A stretch of DNA of 64,000 bases, from contig JBDHRG010000001.1 of the NCBI GenBank assembly GCA_039807445.1, forward strand, positions 7,102-71,101, read 5' to 3'. The notes under the pieces were generated by a model. It was not told where the DNA came from and did no database searches. It worked only from the letters and a program-made list of their open reading frames with translations. The position numbers and the translations under genes were made by a program. This stretch comes from JBDHRG01 sp039807445. GTDB lineage: Bacteria; Pseudomonadota; Gammaproteobacteria; Competibacterales; Competibacteraceae. Shown piece by piece: positions 21,615 through 30,548 of this stretch; the first letter of the stretch is position 1, and each line of letters begins with the position of its first letter.

Positions 21615-21696
21615 GTGCGAGCGTCTCCGCTGAATCCGCTAGGGAAAAGTCCGCCGCATGGTACGCGGGCGGGCGGGGCGTGACAAGGCACGCGGC

Positions 21697-21724
21697 TTGC
21701 ACGCCGAGACCCAGCATGTAAACT
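21697..21724 (+). promoter_or_regulatory. Possible promoter of the gcvR-bcp unit
   Basis: TTGCAC (21697-21702), a 16-base spacer and TAAACT (21719-21724), with a TG just before the -10. Transcription would start near 21731. This would make ATG 21733 leaderless and favours GTG 21778 as the gcvR start. Confidence 0.45.
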
Positions 21725-21777
21725 CCCGCCGGATGCGCCTGACCCCCATTCCCCCTTCGTTTGCGGACGCCTCCCCC

Positions 21778-22308
21778 GTGAAGAACTACCTGGTGATCTC
21801 GGCCCTGGGCGAGGACCGCCCCGGTCTGATCGAAGAGCTCAGTCGCCTGATTCTCGACGCCGGCTGCAGCATCCTCGACAGCCACATCTGCATCTACGGT
21901 CAGGAGTGTGCCGCGATGCTGATGGTGCACGGCAACTGGAACACGCTGGCCAAGCTCGAAGCGCAGCTCAAGCGCGCCGAGACGAGCCTGGGCCTGAGCC
22001 TGACGATCAAGCGCACCGCGCCGCGCCAGGCCAGCGCCGACAGCCTGCCGTACACGGTCGAGGTGGTCGCGCTCGAGCAACCGGGCATCGTCCATAGCCT
22101 GGCCGGTTTCTTCAGCGCGCGCGGGATCAACATCGAGGAACTGATCACCCGCTCGTACCCCGCGCCGCACACCGGCTCGCCGATGTTTTCGCTGAACATG
22201 GCGGTCGGCATCCCGGCGACGCTGCACCTGGCGATGCTGCGCGAAGAGTTCCTCGACTTCTGCGACGACCTGAACCTCGACGCGGTGATGGAGCCGGTCA
22301 AGGGCTGA
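21778..22308 (+). CDS. gcvR: GcvR-like protein with two ACT domains
   Basis: GcvR-type proteins modulate GcvA, the regulator of the glycine cleavage system. The protein has 176 residues from GTG 21778, which gives the expected N-terminus VKNYLVISALGEDRPGLIEEL. ACT 1 covers about residues 3-75 and ACT 2 about 88-170 (PYTVEVVALEQPGIVHSLAGFF). An in-frame ATG at 21733 would add 15 unconserved residues. The place between dapA and bcp is common in gammaproteobacteria. The exact regulatory target is not shown by the sequence. Confidence 0.75.
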   Translation: MKNYLVISALGEDRPGLIEELSRLILDAGCSILDSHICIYGQECAAMLMVHGNWNTLAKLEAQLKRAETSLGLSLTIKRTAPRQASADSLPYTVEVVALEQPGIVHSLAGFFSARGINIEELITRSYPAPHTGSPMFSLNMAVGIPATLHLAMLREEFLDFCDDLNLDAVMEPVKG

Positions 22309-22367
22309 GCCGGGCTCGCCCCTCCGCATCCCTTGCCGGCCGCCCCGGCGACGAGAGGAGAGTTTCA

Positions 22368-22832
22368 ATGACGATCGCGCTCGACCATCCCGTACCCGAC
22401 TTCAGCGCTGCCGCCAGCGACGGCACGGCGCTGAACCTGTCGGGGCTGCGCGGCCGGCACGTCGTGCTCTACTTCTATCCGAAGGACGCCACGCACGGCT
22501 GCACCACCGAAGGCCGCGACTTCCGTGACTTGCACGCCGCGTTCGCGCAGCTCGACACCGTGATCCTCGGCGTATCGCGCGACAGCCTGCGCTCGCACGC
22601 CAGCTTCAAGGCGCGCGAGGGCTTCCCGTTCGAGCTGCTGTCGGATGCCGACGAGGCGCTGTGCCGGCTGTTCGACGTGATCAGGCCGAAGAAGCTGTAC
22701 GGCCGCGAGACGCTCGGCATCGAGCGCAGCACCTTCCTGATCGACCGCGACGGCGTGCTCAGGGGCGAGTGGCGCAAGGTCAAGGTCAAGGGCCACGCCG
22801 CGCAAGTGCTCGAAGCGGTCAAGGCGCTCTGA
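22368..22832 (+). CDS. bcp: Thiol peroxidase Bcp (AhpC/Prx family)
   Basis: Bcp reduces peroxides with thioredoxin as electron donor. The 154-residue protein has the catalytic segment YFYPKDATHGCTTEGRDF with peroxidatic Cys45. The resolving cysteine found five residues later in E. coli Bcp (Cys50) is Arg50 here, so this is a variant that must resolve its sulfenic acid in another way. A GAGGAGAG ribosome-binding site precedes the ATG. It follows the gcvR-like gene by 59 bases. Confidence 0.93.
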   Translation: MTIALDHPVPDFSAAASDGTALNLSGLRGRHVVLYFYPKDATHGCTTEGRDFRDLHAAFAQLDTVILGVSRDSLRSHASFKAREGFPFELLSDADEALCRLFDVIRPKKLYGRETLGIERSTFLIDRDGVLRGEWRKVKVKGHAAQVLEAVKAL

Positions 22833-22842
22833 ACGGTTCCGA

Positions 22843-22870
22843 GTTCCGGGCTGGAGCCTGCTCCCGGAAC
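22843..22870. other. Imperfect intergenic hairpin between bcp and the PhoH gene
   Basis: GTTCCGGG (22843-22850) pairs with CCCGGAAC (22863-22870) around a 12-nt loop. No T-run follows, so this is more likely a processing or attenuation stem than a terminator. Confidence 0.3.
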
Positions 22871-22912
22871 CGGGACGCGGCACTGATCGGGCGTACCGGC
22901 ACGGGGGCCACC

Positions 22913-24322
22913 ATGGCGAAGAAGAAGACCGACGCCGGCAAGCGGCTGTTCGTGCTCGACACCAATGTGCTGATGCACGACCCGACCGCGCTGTACCGCT
23001 TCAAGGAACACGACATCTTCCTGCCGATGGTCGTGCTCGAAGAGCTCGACCGCGCCAAGAAGGGTCGGTCCGAGGTCGCGGCCAACGTGCGCCAGGTCAG
23101 CCGCTTCCTCGACGAGCTGATGCACGGCGCCTCGAAGGAAGAGATCGACCGCGGCGTACCGCTGCCGATGCCGCGCAGCCTCGGCCCCGGCGTGCACCCG
23201 AGCGGGCGGCTGTGCTTCCAGACCCGCCCCTACGCGCCGCTGCTGCCGCTGAGCCTGCCCGGCAACGTGCCCGACAACGACATCCTCGGCTACGCGATCT
23301 CGCTGGCGCAGGAACACCCGAGCGCGCGCGTGACACTGGTGTCTAAAGACATCAACCTGCGCATCAAGGCGACGATCCTCGGCATCCATGCCGAGGATTA
23401 CCGCAGCGACCAGGCGCTCGAAGACATCGACCTGCTGTATTCGGGCGCGCGCCAGCTGCCCGCCGACTTCTGGGACACGCACGCCAAGGCGATGGACGCC
23501 TGGCAGGAAGACGGCCGCACCTTCTACCGCGTCAGCGGCCCCGACATCGAGCACTGGCACGTCAACCAGTTCGTGCACCTGCCCGACCCGCCCCAGGAGG
23601 CGTACCTCGTGCGCCGGCTCGAGCCGGCCGGTGCGGTGATCGAGCGGCTGCGCGACTACGCGCGCCATCCGGTGTGGGGCATCCGCGCGCGCAACCGCGA
23701 GCAGAACTTCGCACTGAACCTGCTGCTCGACCCGGCGATCGACTTCGTCACGCTGCTCGGCGCCGCCGGCACCGGCAAGACACTGCTGACGCTGGCCGCG
23801 GGCCTGGCGCAGACGCTCGACCAGAATCGCTTTCGCGAAATCATCATGACCCGCGTCACGGTGCCGGTCGGCGAAGACATCGGCTTCCTGCCCGGCACCG
23901 AGGAGGAGAAGATGACGCCGTGGATGGGAGCGCTGATGGACAACCTCGAGGTGCTGGCCGACAACCGCGAAGCCGGCGAATGGGGCCGCGCCGCGACCGC
24001 CGAGCTGCTGTCGAGCCGGATCAAGATCCGCTCGCTGAACTTCATGCGCGGGCGCACCTTCCAGCAGAAGTACCTGATCATCGACGAGGCGCAGAACCTG
24101 ACCTCGAAGCAGATGAAGACGCTGATCACCCGCGCCGGCCCCGGCACCAAGGTGGTGTGCCTCGGCAACATCGCGCAGATCGACACCCCCTATCTGTCCG
24201 AGACCACCTCGGGGCTGACCTACGTCGTCGACCGCTTCAAGGGCTGGCCGCATGGCGGCCACGTCACGCTGCTGCGCGGCGAGCGCTCGCGGCTGGCCGA
24301 CTTCGCCTCGGAGGCGCTCTGA
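22913..24322 (+). CDS. PIN domain-PhoH ATPase fusion (PhoH2 family)
   Basis: The 469-residue protein has an N-terminal PIN nuclease domain (about 8-150: FVLDTNVLMHDPTAL, VVLEELDRAK, then DNDILGYAISLA and LVSKDINLRIKA, which supply the acidic metal ligands). A C-terminal PhoH-type ATPase follows (about 260-469), with Walker A GAAGTGKTLL and Walker B YLIIDEAQNLT. Such PhoH2 proteins are reported to be RNA helicase/ribonuclease combinations, sometimes in toxin-antitoxin contexts. No small antitoxin gene precedes it here. It is followed after 3 bases by a DUF599 gene. Confidence 0.9.
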   Translation: MAKKKTDAGKRLFVLDTNVLMHDPTALYRFKEHDIFLPMVVLEELDRAKKGRSEVAANVRQVSRFLDELMHGASKEEIDRGVPLPMPRSLGPGVHPSGRLCFQTRPYAPLLPLSLPGNVPDNDILGYAISLAQEHPSARVTLVSKDINLRIKATILGIHAEDYRSDQALEDIDLLYSGARQLPADFWDTHAKAMDAWQEDGRTFYRVSGPDIEHWHVNQFVHLPDPPQEAYLVRRLEPAGAVIERLRDYARHPVWGIRARNREQNFALNLLLDPAIDFVTLLGAAGTGKTLLTLAAGLAQTLDQNRFREIIMTRVTVPVGEDIGFLPGTEEEKMTPWMGALMDNLEVLADNREAGEWGRAATAELLSSRIKIRSLNFMRGRTFQQKYLIIDEAQNLTSKQMKTLITRAGPGTKVVCLGNIAQIDTPYLSETTSGLTYVVDRFKGWPHGGHVTLLRGERSRLADFASEAL

Positions 24323-24325
24323 GCG

Positions 24326-25009
24326 ATGCCGCCCGCGCTGTCGTCGCTCGCCGCCGACCTCGCCGGCTTCGCCGCGAGCCTGGCGCTGTGGCTCGGCTAC
24401 CAGGCGTTCCTGCGCGCACGGCTGAAACGCGATCCGGCGTACACGCTCGCCGGGATCAACGTGATCGCGCGCAGCGCCTGGATCGAGTGCGTGATGCGCG
24501 AGCGGCGCGACATCCTCGCGGTGCAGACGCTGCGCAACTCGACGATGGCGGCGACCTTCCTCGCCTCGACCTCGATCGTCCTGATCCTCGGCGTGCTGAC
24601 CGTCGCCGCGCAGAGCGCGGGCAGCGGCGCGGTGTGGCACGCGCTGAACGCCTTCGGCGCGACCGCGCCCGAAGTGCTGCTGATTAAGCTGATGCCGCTG
24701 CTGCTCGATCTGTTCGCGGCCTTCTTCGCCTTCTCGATGTCGATACGGCTGTTCAACCACGTCGGCTACATGGTCGCGCTGCCGGCCGATGCGCACCCGG
24801 CGTTCACGCCGCGCCATGTCGCCGCGCACCTCAACCGCGCCGGGCGCTACTACAGCCTCGGCATGCGTGCCTACTACCTGCTGGTGCCGCTGGTGTTCTG
24901 GCTGTTCGGCCCGCACTTCATGCTCGCGGCGAGCGTGGTCTTGATCGCCGCGCTGCACCACCTCGACCGCGCGCCCTCGGTGCCGCACCCGTCCCGGCCG
25001 GGACCGTAG
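24326..25009 (+). CDS. DUF599 membrane protein
   Basis: The 227-residue protein has about four membrane segments: residues 9-30, 70-95, 115-140 and 180-215. The conserved block NVIARSAWIECVMRERRDILAVQTLRNSTMAA just before the second segment is characteristic of DUF599. The function is unknown. It is only 3 bases after the PhoH gene, so the two are co-transcribed, and it converges with lgt. Confidence 0.82.
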   Translation: MPPALSSLAADLAGFAASLALWLGYQAFLRARLKRDPAYTLAGINVIARSAWIECVMRERRDILAVQTLRNSTMAATFLASTSIVLILGVLTVAAQSAGSGAVWHALNAFGATAPEVLLIKLMPLLLDLFAAFFAFSMSIRLFNHVGYMVALPADAHPAFTPRHVAAHLNRAGRYYSLGMRAYYLLVPLVFWLFGPHFMLAASVVLIAALHHLDRAPSVPHPSRPGP

Positions 25010-25031
25010 CGCGCGGTGCGCGTCTGGTCCC

Positions 25032-25820
25032 TCACCCCGGCCGCTTCGCGCGCGCGAACAGCCAGACGCCGAGCAAGACCATCGGCACGCTCAGCCACTG
25101 CCCGACGCTGACCGCGTTGCCGGCCTCGTACGCCGCCTGCGGCGTCTTGAAGAACTCCAGCACCAGGCGCGCGCCGAACACCAGCAGCAGGAACAGCCCG
25201 GTCAGCCGCCCGCGCGGCGTCCCGCGGCCTTCGCGGCGATAGACCAGCCACAGAGCCGCGAACACCGCCAGGTAGGCCAGCGCCTCGTACAGCTGCACCG
25301 GGTGGCGCGGCAACGCATCGACGCGCTCGAACACGAACGCCCACGGCACCGTGCTCGGCTCGCCGACGATCTCGGAATTGAGCAGGTTGCCGAGGCGGAT
25401 GCAGGCGCCCACCAGCGCGGTCGGGATCGCCACGCGGTCGAGCAGCCACAGGTAAGGCTGGTCGGGGCGCTTGCGCGCGTACAGCCACAGCGCGAGGAAC
25501 ACGCCGGCCCCGCCGCCGTGGCTGGCGAGTCCGCCCTCCCAGACGGCGAGGATCTGCCAGGGATGGGCGAGGTAGTAGCCCGGATCGTAGATCAGCGTGT
25601 GGCCGAGGCGCGCGCCGAGCACGGTGCCGACCATCAGGTACAGCAGCAGCGCGTCGAGGTCTTTCTCGGGTTTGCCCTCGGCGCGGAACAGGCGCTGCAT
25701 GATCGCGTAGCCGGCGAGGAAACCGCCGGCGAACAGCAGCCCGTACCAGCGCAGCGCGAAGCCGCCGATGCGCAGCAGTTCGGGATCGACGTTCCAGTGG
25801 ATGAAGTGATCGGAACTCAT
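25032..25820 (-). CDS. lgt: Prolipoprotein diacylglyceryl transferase Lgt
   Basis: Lgt transfers diacylglycerol from phosphatidylglycerol to the lipobox cysteine of prolipoproteins in the inner membrane. The 262-residue protein is polytopic (about seven segments), with FALRWYGLLFAGGF near the N-terminus, the HGGGAGV motif and the Lgt signature region IRLGNLLNSEIVGEPS. The usual first Gly of GRxGNxxNxE is Ile, but Arg, Gly, Asn and Glu are kept. The start is fixed by MSSDHFIHWNVDPELL and an AAGGA ribosome-binding site. Confidence 0.95.
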   Translation of the reverse strand: MSSDHFIHWNVDPELLRIGGFALRWYGLLFAGGFLAGYAIMQRLFRAEGKPEKDLDALLLYLMVGTVLGARLGHTLIYDPGYYLAHPWQILAVWEGGLASHGGGAGVFLALWLYARKRPDQPYLWLLDRVAIPTALVGACIRLGNLLNSEIVGEPSTVPWAFVFERVDALPRHPVQLYEALAYLAVFAALWLVYRREGRGTPRGRLTGLFLLLVFGARLVLEFFKTPQAAYEAGNAVSVGQWLSVPMVLLGVWLFARAKRPG

Positions 25821-25860
25821 CGGGAATCCTTGTTCGAAAGCACCTCGCGTCGGCGCCGGT

Positions 25861-26922
25861 TCACCTCGCCGGCGCCCTGCCATCGGTCGGCCAGACCTTC
25901 AGCACCGCCTGTACCACGGTCGCGAGCGGGATCGCGAAGAACACCCCCCAGAAGCCCCACACGCCGCCGAAGAACAGCACCGCGACGATGATCGCGATCG
26001 GGTGCAGATCGACGACCTCCGAGAACAACAGCGGCACCAGCACGTTGCCGTCGAGCGCCATCAGCACCGCGTAGGCGCCGATCAGCCAGTAGAACTCGGT
26101 CCCCCAGCCCCACTGGAACAGCGCCACCAGCGCCACCGGCACCGTCACCACCACCGCGCCGAGGTAGGGCACGATCACCGACAGGCCGACCATGAACGAC
26201 AGCAGCATCGCGAACTGCAGCCCGAGGAAGGCGAACACCAGGTAGCAGACCGCCCAGTTGATCAGCACTTCCCAGAACTTGCCGCGCACGTAGTTGCCGA
26301 TCTGCACGTCGACGTCGCGCCAGACGCGGTCGGCCAGCGCGCGCTGGCTCGGCAGATAGCGCCGTACCCAGCCGAGGATGGCGTCCTTGTCCTTCAGGAA
26401 GAAGAACACCAGGATCGGCACCAGGATCAGGTACACGAGCAGCGTGATCACCCCGACCACCGAAGCCAGCGACCAGCTGAAGATGGTCTGGCCGAGGCTC
26501 GCCAGTTCGCCCTTGACGATCGCGACCAGTTCGTTGATCTGCGCCTCGGTGATCAGGTGCGGGTAGCGCACCGGCAGCCCCATCAGCAGCTCCTGACCGC
26601 GCAGCAGCATGCTGGGCAGCTGCTGCGCGAGCTGCGTCGCCTGGCGCGACAGCAGCGGCAGCGGCCCGAACAGCACGAACACCGTGAAGGCGGTGAAGAC
26701 GAGGAACACCGCCAGCACCGCCGCTCCCCGCGGCACGCCGAGATGCGTCAGCATCCGCACCAGCCCCTCGAGCAGGTAGGCGAGCACGATGCTCGCGAAC
26801 ACCGGCGCCAGCATCTGCCCGAACAGCAGCACCGCGGCCGAGAGCAGCGCGATCAGCAGCAGCAGCGCGACCGCCTGCGAATCGTCGAGCACGCGGCGGA
26901 ACCAGTCGGTGATGAAGTTCAT
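25861..26922 (-). CDS. AI-2E family (PerM/YdiK type) permease
   Basis: The 353-residue inner-membrane protein has about eight hydrophobic segments, with a cytoplasmic or periplasmic insertion at about 85-150. Family hallmarks include ALLFGQMLAPVFASIVLAYLLEGL-like first helices, VPILVFFFLKDKD, the GLSVIVPYLGAVV block and LDGNVLVPLLFSEVVDLHP. The family includes the AI-2 exporter TqsA and Na+/H+ antiporters, so the substrate is not defined. It lies 67 bases after srkA on the same strand. Confidence 0.88.
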   Translation of the reverse strand: MNFITDWFRRVLDDSQAVALLLLIALLSAAVLLFGQMLAPVFASIVLAYLLEGLVRMLTHLGVPRGAAVLAVFLVFTAFTVFVLFGPLPLLSRQATQLAQQLPSMLLRGQELLMGLPVRYPHLITEAQINELVAIVKGELASLGQTIFSWSLASVVGVITLLVYLILVPILVFFFLKDKDAILGWVRRYLPSQRALADRVWRDVDVQIGNYVRGKFWEVLINWAVCYLVFAFLGLQFAMLLSFMVGLSVIVPYLGAVVVTVPVALVALFQWGWGTEFYWLIGAYAVLMALDGNVLVPLLFSEVVDLHPIAIIVAVLFFGGVWGFWGVFFAIPLATVVQAVLKVWPTDGRAPAR

Positions 26923-26989
26923 GCCTCGGGGTCCTTGCGATCCGTGGTCGGTGGATGGAGTCGGGCCGGGTGGCCGGCGGTTCACGCGC

Positions 26990-27982
26990 TCAGGGCGCCA
27001 GCGGCGGCTCGGCGAGCGTGGCGAGCTGCTCGCGCAGCGCCAGCACCTGCTCTTCCCACCAGCGCGGGGTATTGAACCACGGGAAGTGATGCGGGAAGGC
27101 GGGGTCGCTCCAGCGCCGCGCCAGCCAAGCCGCGTAGTGGATCAGCCGCAGCGCGCGCAGCGGCTCGATCAGCGCGAGCTCGAGCGGGTCGAAGCCGCGG
27201 AACGCCGAATAGCCTTCGAGCAGCGCCGCGAGCTGCGCCTCGCGCTCGACGCGCGGCCCTGACAGCAGCATCCACAGGTCTTGTACCGCCGGGCCGCTCA
27301 CCGCATCGTCGAGGTCGACGAAGGCGGGCCCTTCGTCCTCGGCCCACAGCACGTTGCCGGGGTGGCAGTCGCCGTGCAGGCGGATCGCCTGCGCCCGACA
27401 GGCCTCGAACGCCGCTTCGACCGCTGCCAGCAGTTCGGCGCTGACCGAGGTGTAGGCCGGGCGCAGGTAGTCGGGCACGAAGCCGTGCTCGAGCACGAAG
27501 CCGCGCGCCTCGACACCGAAGCGCTGCACCGTCAGCCGTGGCCGGTGGGCGAAGCGCCCTGCGGCGCCGACCGCGTGCAGCCGCCCGAGCAGCCGTCCGA
27601 GCCGCTCGAGCCGGCCGGGGGCCTCGAGATCCGGCCAGCGCCCGCCGCGGCGCGGGAACAGCGCGAAGCGGAAGGCGTCGATGCGCCGCAGCGTGCGGCC
27701 TTCGCCGTCGGCCAGCGGCGCGATCACCGGCAGCTCGGCCGCGGCGAGCTCGGCGGCGAAGGCGTGCTCTTCCTCGATCGCCGCGTCGGGCCAGCGCCCC
27801 GGGCGATAGAACTTGGCGACCAGCGGTGCGCCGTCCTCGATGCCGACCTGGTAGACGCGGTTCTCGTAGCTGTTCAGCGCCAGGATGCGGCCGTCGGCAC
27901 GCACCCCCGAGGCTTCGACCGCGGCGAGCACGCGCTCGGGCGTCAGCTCGCGGTAGGCGAGGTTGGCGTCGACCCCGCGCAT
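26990..27982 (-). CDS. srkA: Stress response serine/threonine kinase SrkA (YihE)
   Basis: SrkA is a choline-kinase-fold protein kinase linked to stress survival. The 330-residue protein shows LNSYENRVYQVG (glycine-rich loop), VAKFYRPGRW (ATP-binding lysine), IRLHGDCHPGNVLW (catalytic HGDCHPGN) and FVDLDDAVSGPAVQDLWML (metal-binding DxD). Its start overlaps the stop of the upstream lipoprotein gene by one base (TGATG). Confidence 0.93.
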   Translation of the reverse strand: MRGVDANLAYRELTPERVLAAVEASGVRADGRILALNSYENRVYQVGIEDGAPLVAKFYRPGRWPDAAIEEEHAFAAELAAAELPVIAPLADGEGRTLRRIDAFRFALFPRRGGRWPDLEAPGRLERLGRLLGRLHAVGAAGRFAHRPRLTVQRFGVEARGFVLEHGFVPDYLRPAYTSVSAELLAAVEAAFEACRAQAIRLHGDCHPGNVLWAEDEGPAFVDLDDAVSGPAVQDLWMLLSGPRVEREAQLAALLEGYSAFRGFDPLELALIEPLRALRLIHYAAWLARRWSDPAFPHHFPWFNTPRWWEEQVLALREQLATLAEPPLAP

Positions 27983-28557
27983 CAGCGCGCCAGCGCGTCG
28001 AGCACGCCGCGGTCGGACAGCAGGCGCTGTAGGGCCTGCGACAGGATCTCGTTGACGATCGCCTCGTTGGTCTCGCCGCCGGGCGGACCGACCACCTGGC
28101 GCGCGCTGTTGGCCCGATACTGGCCGGTGAAGCCGAAGCCGGCGTTGCGCACCACGCCGCGCACCTCGGCACCGGCGCGCACCTCGTTGACCACCGGCTC
28201 GCCGAGGGCGCGGTAATCGATGCGCAGCACCTCGACGCGCAGTTGGACCGGCGCGGCGGCGCCCGGCGGCGCGAGCTGGAACTGCATCGCCTGCAGCCGC
28301 TCGGCGAGCGCGGCGCGCACCGCGCCAGCGACCTCGTTGCGCGGCGCGACCGTGGCCGTGGCGTAGACGCCGCCGCGCGCGCCGAAGTCCGCCGCCGCAC
28401 GCTGGTCGACAACCTCGAGCGCGAGCGCCCGACCGTGGCCGATCGCCGGTGCGGCGACATCGAGCACCGGGTGGATGCCGATGGTCTGCGGGCTCAGCGC
28501 GCACCCCGCCGCGAGCACGGCGAGCAGCGCGGCCAGGCACGGGCCTGCGATCCTCAT
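27982..28557 (-). CDS. YajG-like lipoprotein
   Basis: The 191-residue protein has a signal peptide with lipobox LAAGC (Cys19). The mature part begins ALSPQTIGIHPVLDV and has the LALEVVDQRAAADFGARGG segment typical of YajG lipoproteins. The E. coli yajG neighbour (ampG) is absent; here the gene is coupled to srkA. A good ribosome-binding site (CAGGAGAA) precedes the ATG. The function is unknown. Confidence 0.75.
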   Translation of the reverse strand: MRIAGPCLAALLAVLAAGCALSPQTIGIHPVLDVAAPAIGHGRALALEVVDQRAAADFGARGGVYATATVAPRNEVAGAVRAALAERLQAMQFQLAPPGAAAPVQLRVEVLRIDYRALGEPVVNEVRAGAEVRGVVRNAGFGFTGQYRANSARQVVGPPGGETNEAIVNEILSQALQRLLSDRGVLDALAR

Positions 28558-28708
28558 GGCGTTCTCCTGAATAAGCCTCGATCCACGGCCGCGCAGCATA
28601 CCCCGGTCGGCGCGGTTTGACAGCCGCGGAGCGTGGCGGCCAAACTCGCTGCACCGGTACAGTCCTGAACGATGACATCAACCCACAGCACAGTTCGAGA
28701 GGCGCGCG

Positions 28709-30139
28709 GTGAACCACGGCGAACACCTGAATCTCTACCGGCGCATCGCCGAAGACCTGGCCGGCGCGATCGGTAGCGGCGCCTACGCCCCCGGCGACCG
28801 CGTGCCCTCGGTGCGGCGGCTGAGCCGACAGATGGGGGTCAGCATCTCGACGGTGACGCAAGCCTACGGCCTCTTGGTCGACCGTGGCATGGTCGAGGCG
28901 CGACCGCAGTCGGGCTACTACGTCTGCACGCGGCTGCGCGCCGCGGCACCTGAACCGAGCATGTCGCGGCCGATGGTCAAGCCGACGCCGGTGTCGACCA
29001 GCGAGCTGACGCTCGAGCTGCTCGCGGGCAGCCCCGATGCGGACTTCATCCAGCTCGCCACCGCGGTCCCCGCCCCCGACCTGCTGCCGACCGCTGCGCT
29101 CAACCGCTGCCTGGCGGCGGTGCTGCGCGAACACCCCGAGCTGTCGGCGCACTACGATGCGCCCTTCGGCCGTGCCGAGCTGCGCACCCAGGTTGCGCGG
29201 CTGCTGCACGCCGGCGGCGCGCGGCTGCGCCCCGAAGAGCTGGTGGTGACCTCCGGCTGCCAGGAGGCGCTGACGCTGTGCCTGCGCGCCGTCGCGCAGG
29301 CCGGCGACACGATCGCGGTCGAATCGCCGACCTACTACGGCATGCTGCAGGCGATCGAGTCGCTCGGCATGCACGCGCTCGAGATCCCGACGCACCCGCG
29401 CGAGGGCCTGTGTCTCGACCACCTCGAGCAGGCGCTGGCACAATGGCCGATCAAGGCTTGCCTGCTGGTGCCGACGCACAGCAACCCGCTCGGCTCGTGC
29501 ATGTCCGACGCCAACAAGCGCCGCCTGGTCGAGCTGCTGGCGAGCCGCGAAATCCCGCTGATCGAGGACGACGTCTACGGCGACCTCGGTTTCACCGCGC
29601 CGCGCCCGACGCCGTGCAAGGCGTACGACCGCGACGGGCTGGTGCTGACGTGCTCGTCGTTCTCGAAGACGCTGGGGCCGGGCTTCCGCACCGGCTGGGC
29701 TGCACCCGGACGCTATCTCGAGCGCGTCAAGCTGCTGAAGCAGCTATCCAGCTTCGCCTCGGCGCCGTGGCCGCAGCTCGCGATCGCGCGCTTCCTCGCC
29801 CGCGGCGGCTACGAGCGCCACCTGAACGGCGCGCGACGCAGCTACGCGCGTCGTATCGAGCAACTGTCGCGGGCGATCGCGCGCCACTTTCCCGAAGACA
29901 CACGCGCGACGCAACCGACCGGCGGCACCGTGGTCTGGATCGAGCTGCCCGGAAAAGCCGATACCGTGGAGCTATACCGCCGCGCGCGCGCGCACGGCAT
30001 CGGCATCGCTCCGGGGGTGCTGTTCACGGCACAGCGGCGCTACCGCAATGCTTTGCGGCTGAACGGTGCAGCCGAGTGGGATGACAGGCTCGAGGACGCA
30101 CTGGCCACGCTGGGCCGGCTGGCGAAGGGGATCGTGTGA
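28709..30139 (+). CDS. MocR-type regulator (GntR HTH fused to aminotransferase fold)
   Basis: The 476-residue protein starts at GTG 28709, with GAGAGG upstream. Residues about 8-75 are a GntR-type winged helix (YRRIAEDLAGAIGSGAYAPG, then SVRRLSRQMGVSISTVTQAYGLL). Residues about 110-470 are a fold-type I aminotransferase domain with the PLP lysine in SSFSKTLGPGFRTGW and SGCQEALTLCLRA. MocR proteins sense PLP or an amine/amino acid and often control the adjacent divergent gene. Here that gene is the YajG-like lipoprotein, an unusual partner, so the target is unclear. Confidence 0.9.
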   Translation: MNHGEHLNLYRRIAEDLAGAIGSGAYAPGDRVPSVRRLSRQMGVSISTVTQAYGLLVDRGMVEARPQSGYYVCTRLRAAAPEPSMSRPMVKPTPVSTSELTLELLAGSPDADFIQLATAVPAPDLLPTAALNRCLAAVLREHPELSAHYDAPFGRAELRTQVARLLHAGGARLRPEELVVTSGCQEALTLCLRAVAQAGDTIAVESPTYYGMLQAIESLGMHALEIPTHPREGLCLDHLEQALAQWPIKACLLVPTHSNPLGSCMSDANKRRLVELLASREIPLIEDDVYGDLGFTAPRPTPCKAYDRDGLVLTCSSFSKTLGPGFRTGWAAPGRYLERVKLLKQLSSFASAPWPQLAIARFLARGGYERHLNGARRSYARRIEQLSRAIARHFPEDTRATQPTGGTVVWIELPGKADTVELYRRARAHGIGIAPGVLFTAQRRYRNALRLNGAAEWDDRLEDALATLGRLAKGIV

Positions 30140-30173
30140 AACCCATAAGTTACGGGGCGCGTGGAACGCGGCT

Positions 30174-30377
30174 CTACGCCGGCACCGCGAACGCGAGCGC
30201 CGTCTCGAAGCGCTCGAGCCGGGCTTCGTCGAGCAGCTCGCGCACGTCGGGACCACACTTGCCGCAACCGTTGCAGACGTCGAGCTCGCGGCGCAGCGCG
30301 CGCATCGTCGTCGCGCCTTCGTCGATCGCGGCGCGGATCTGGCGGTCGGTCACTCCCTTGCAGATGCAGACGTACAT
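30174..30377 (-). CDS. bfd: Bacterioferritin-associated ferredoxin (Bfd-like)
   Basis: The 67-residue [2Fe-2S] protein delivers electrons to bacterioferritin for iron release. The ligands are Cys4, Cys6, Cys38 and Cys41 (MYVCICKGV and NGCGKCG), the Bfd pattern of CxC then CxxC. An additional Cys35 precedes the second pair. It is separated from bfr by a hairpin and has its own Fur-box promoter (30409-30437), so it can be induced by iron starvation independently of bfr. Confidence 0.93.
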   Translation of the reverse strand: MYVCICKGVTDRQIRAAIDEGATTMRALRRELDVCNGCGKCGPDVRELLDEARLERFETALAFAVPA

Positions 30378-30408
30378 GGCGGCCTCTCAGCCCGAACAAT
30401 CGCCGGCT

Positions 30409-30437
30409 ATGATTTACCGAATGAGAATGATTGTCAA
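30409..30437 (-). promoter_or_regulatory. bfd promoter overlapped by a Fur box
   Basis: On the minus strand, TTGACA (bases 30437-30432) is a perfect -35. A 17-base spacer leads to AATCAT (30414-30409) as the -10. The Fur-type 6-1-6 repeat GAGAAT-G-ATTGTC (30423-30435) matches GATAAT-N-ATTATC at 10 of 12 positions and covers the spacer and part of the -35, so Fe-Fur would block it. Confidence 0.75.
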
Positions 30438-30497
30438 CGGTTTGCGGCAAGGCATCGCATCCGCCTCCCCAGCCGCTGATGCACCACCGGAAAGACG

Positions 30498-30521
30498 GCG
30501 GGCGGCCCGCAGGCCGCCCGC
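30498..30521 (-). terminator. Hairpin after bfr
   Basis: GCGGGCGGCC (30498-30507) and GGCCGCCCGC (30512-30521) form a perfect 10-bp stem with a 4-nt loop. On the minus strand GTCTTTCC follows. It lies 27 bases after the bfr stop. Confidence 0.7.
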
Positions 30522-30548
30522 AAGGTGTTTCCGAACGGGCGTCCGGGC

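Noticed and set aside
22913..24322. PIN-PhoH gene as part of a toxin-antitoxin module
   Set aside because: No small antitoxin-like gene overlaps or directly precedes it; the gap after bcp is only 80 bases and has no suitable frame.
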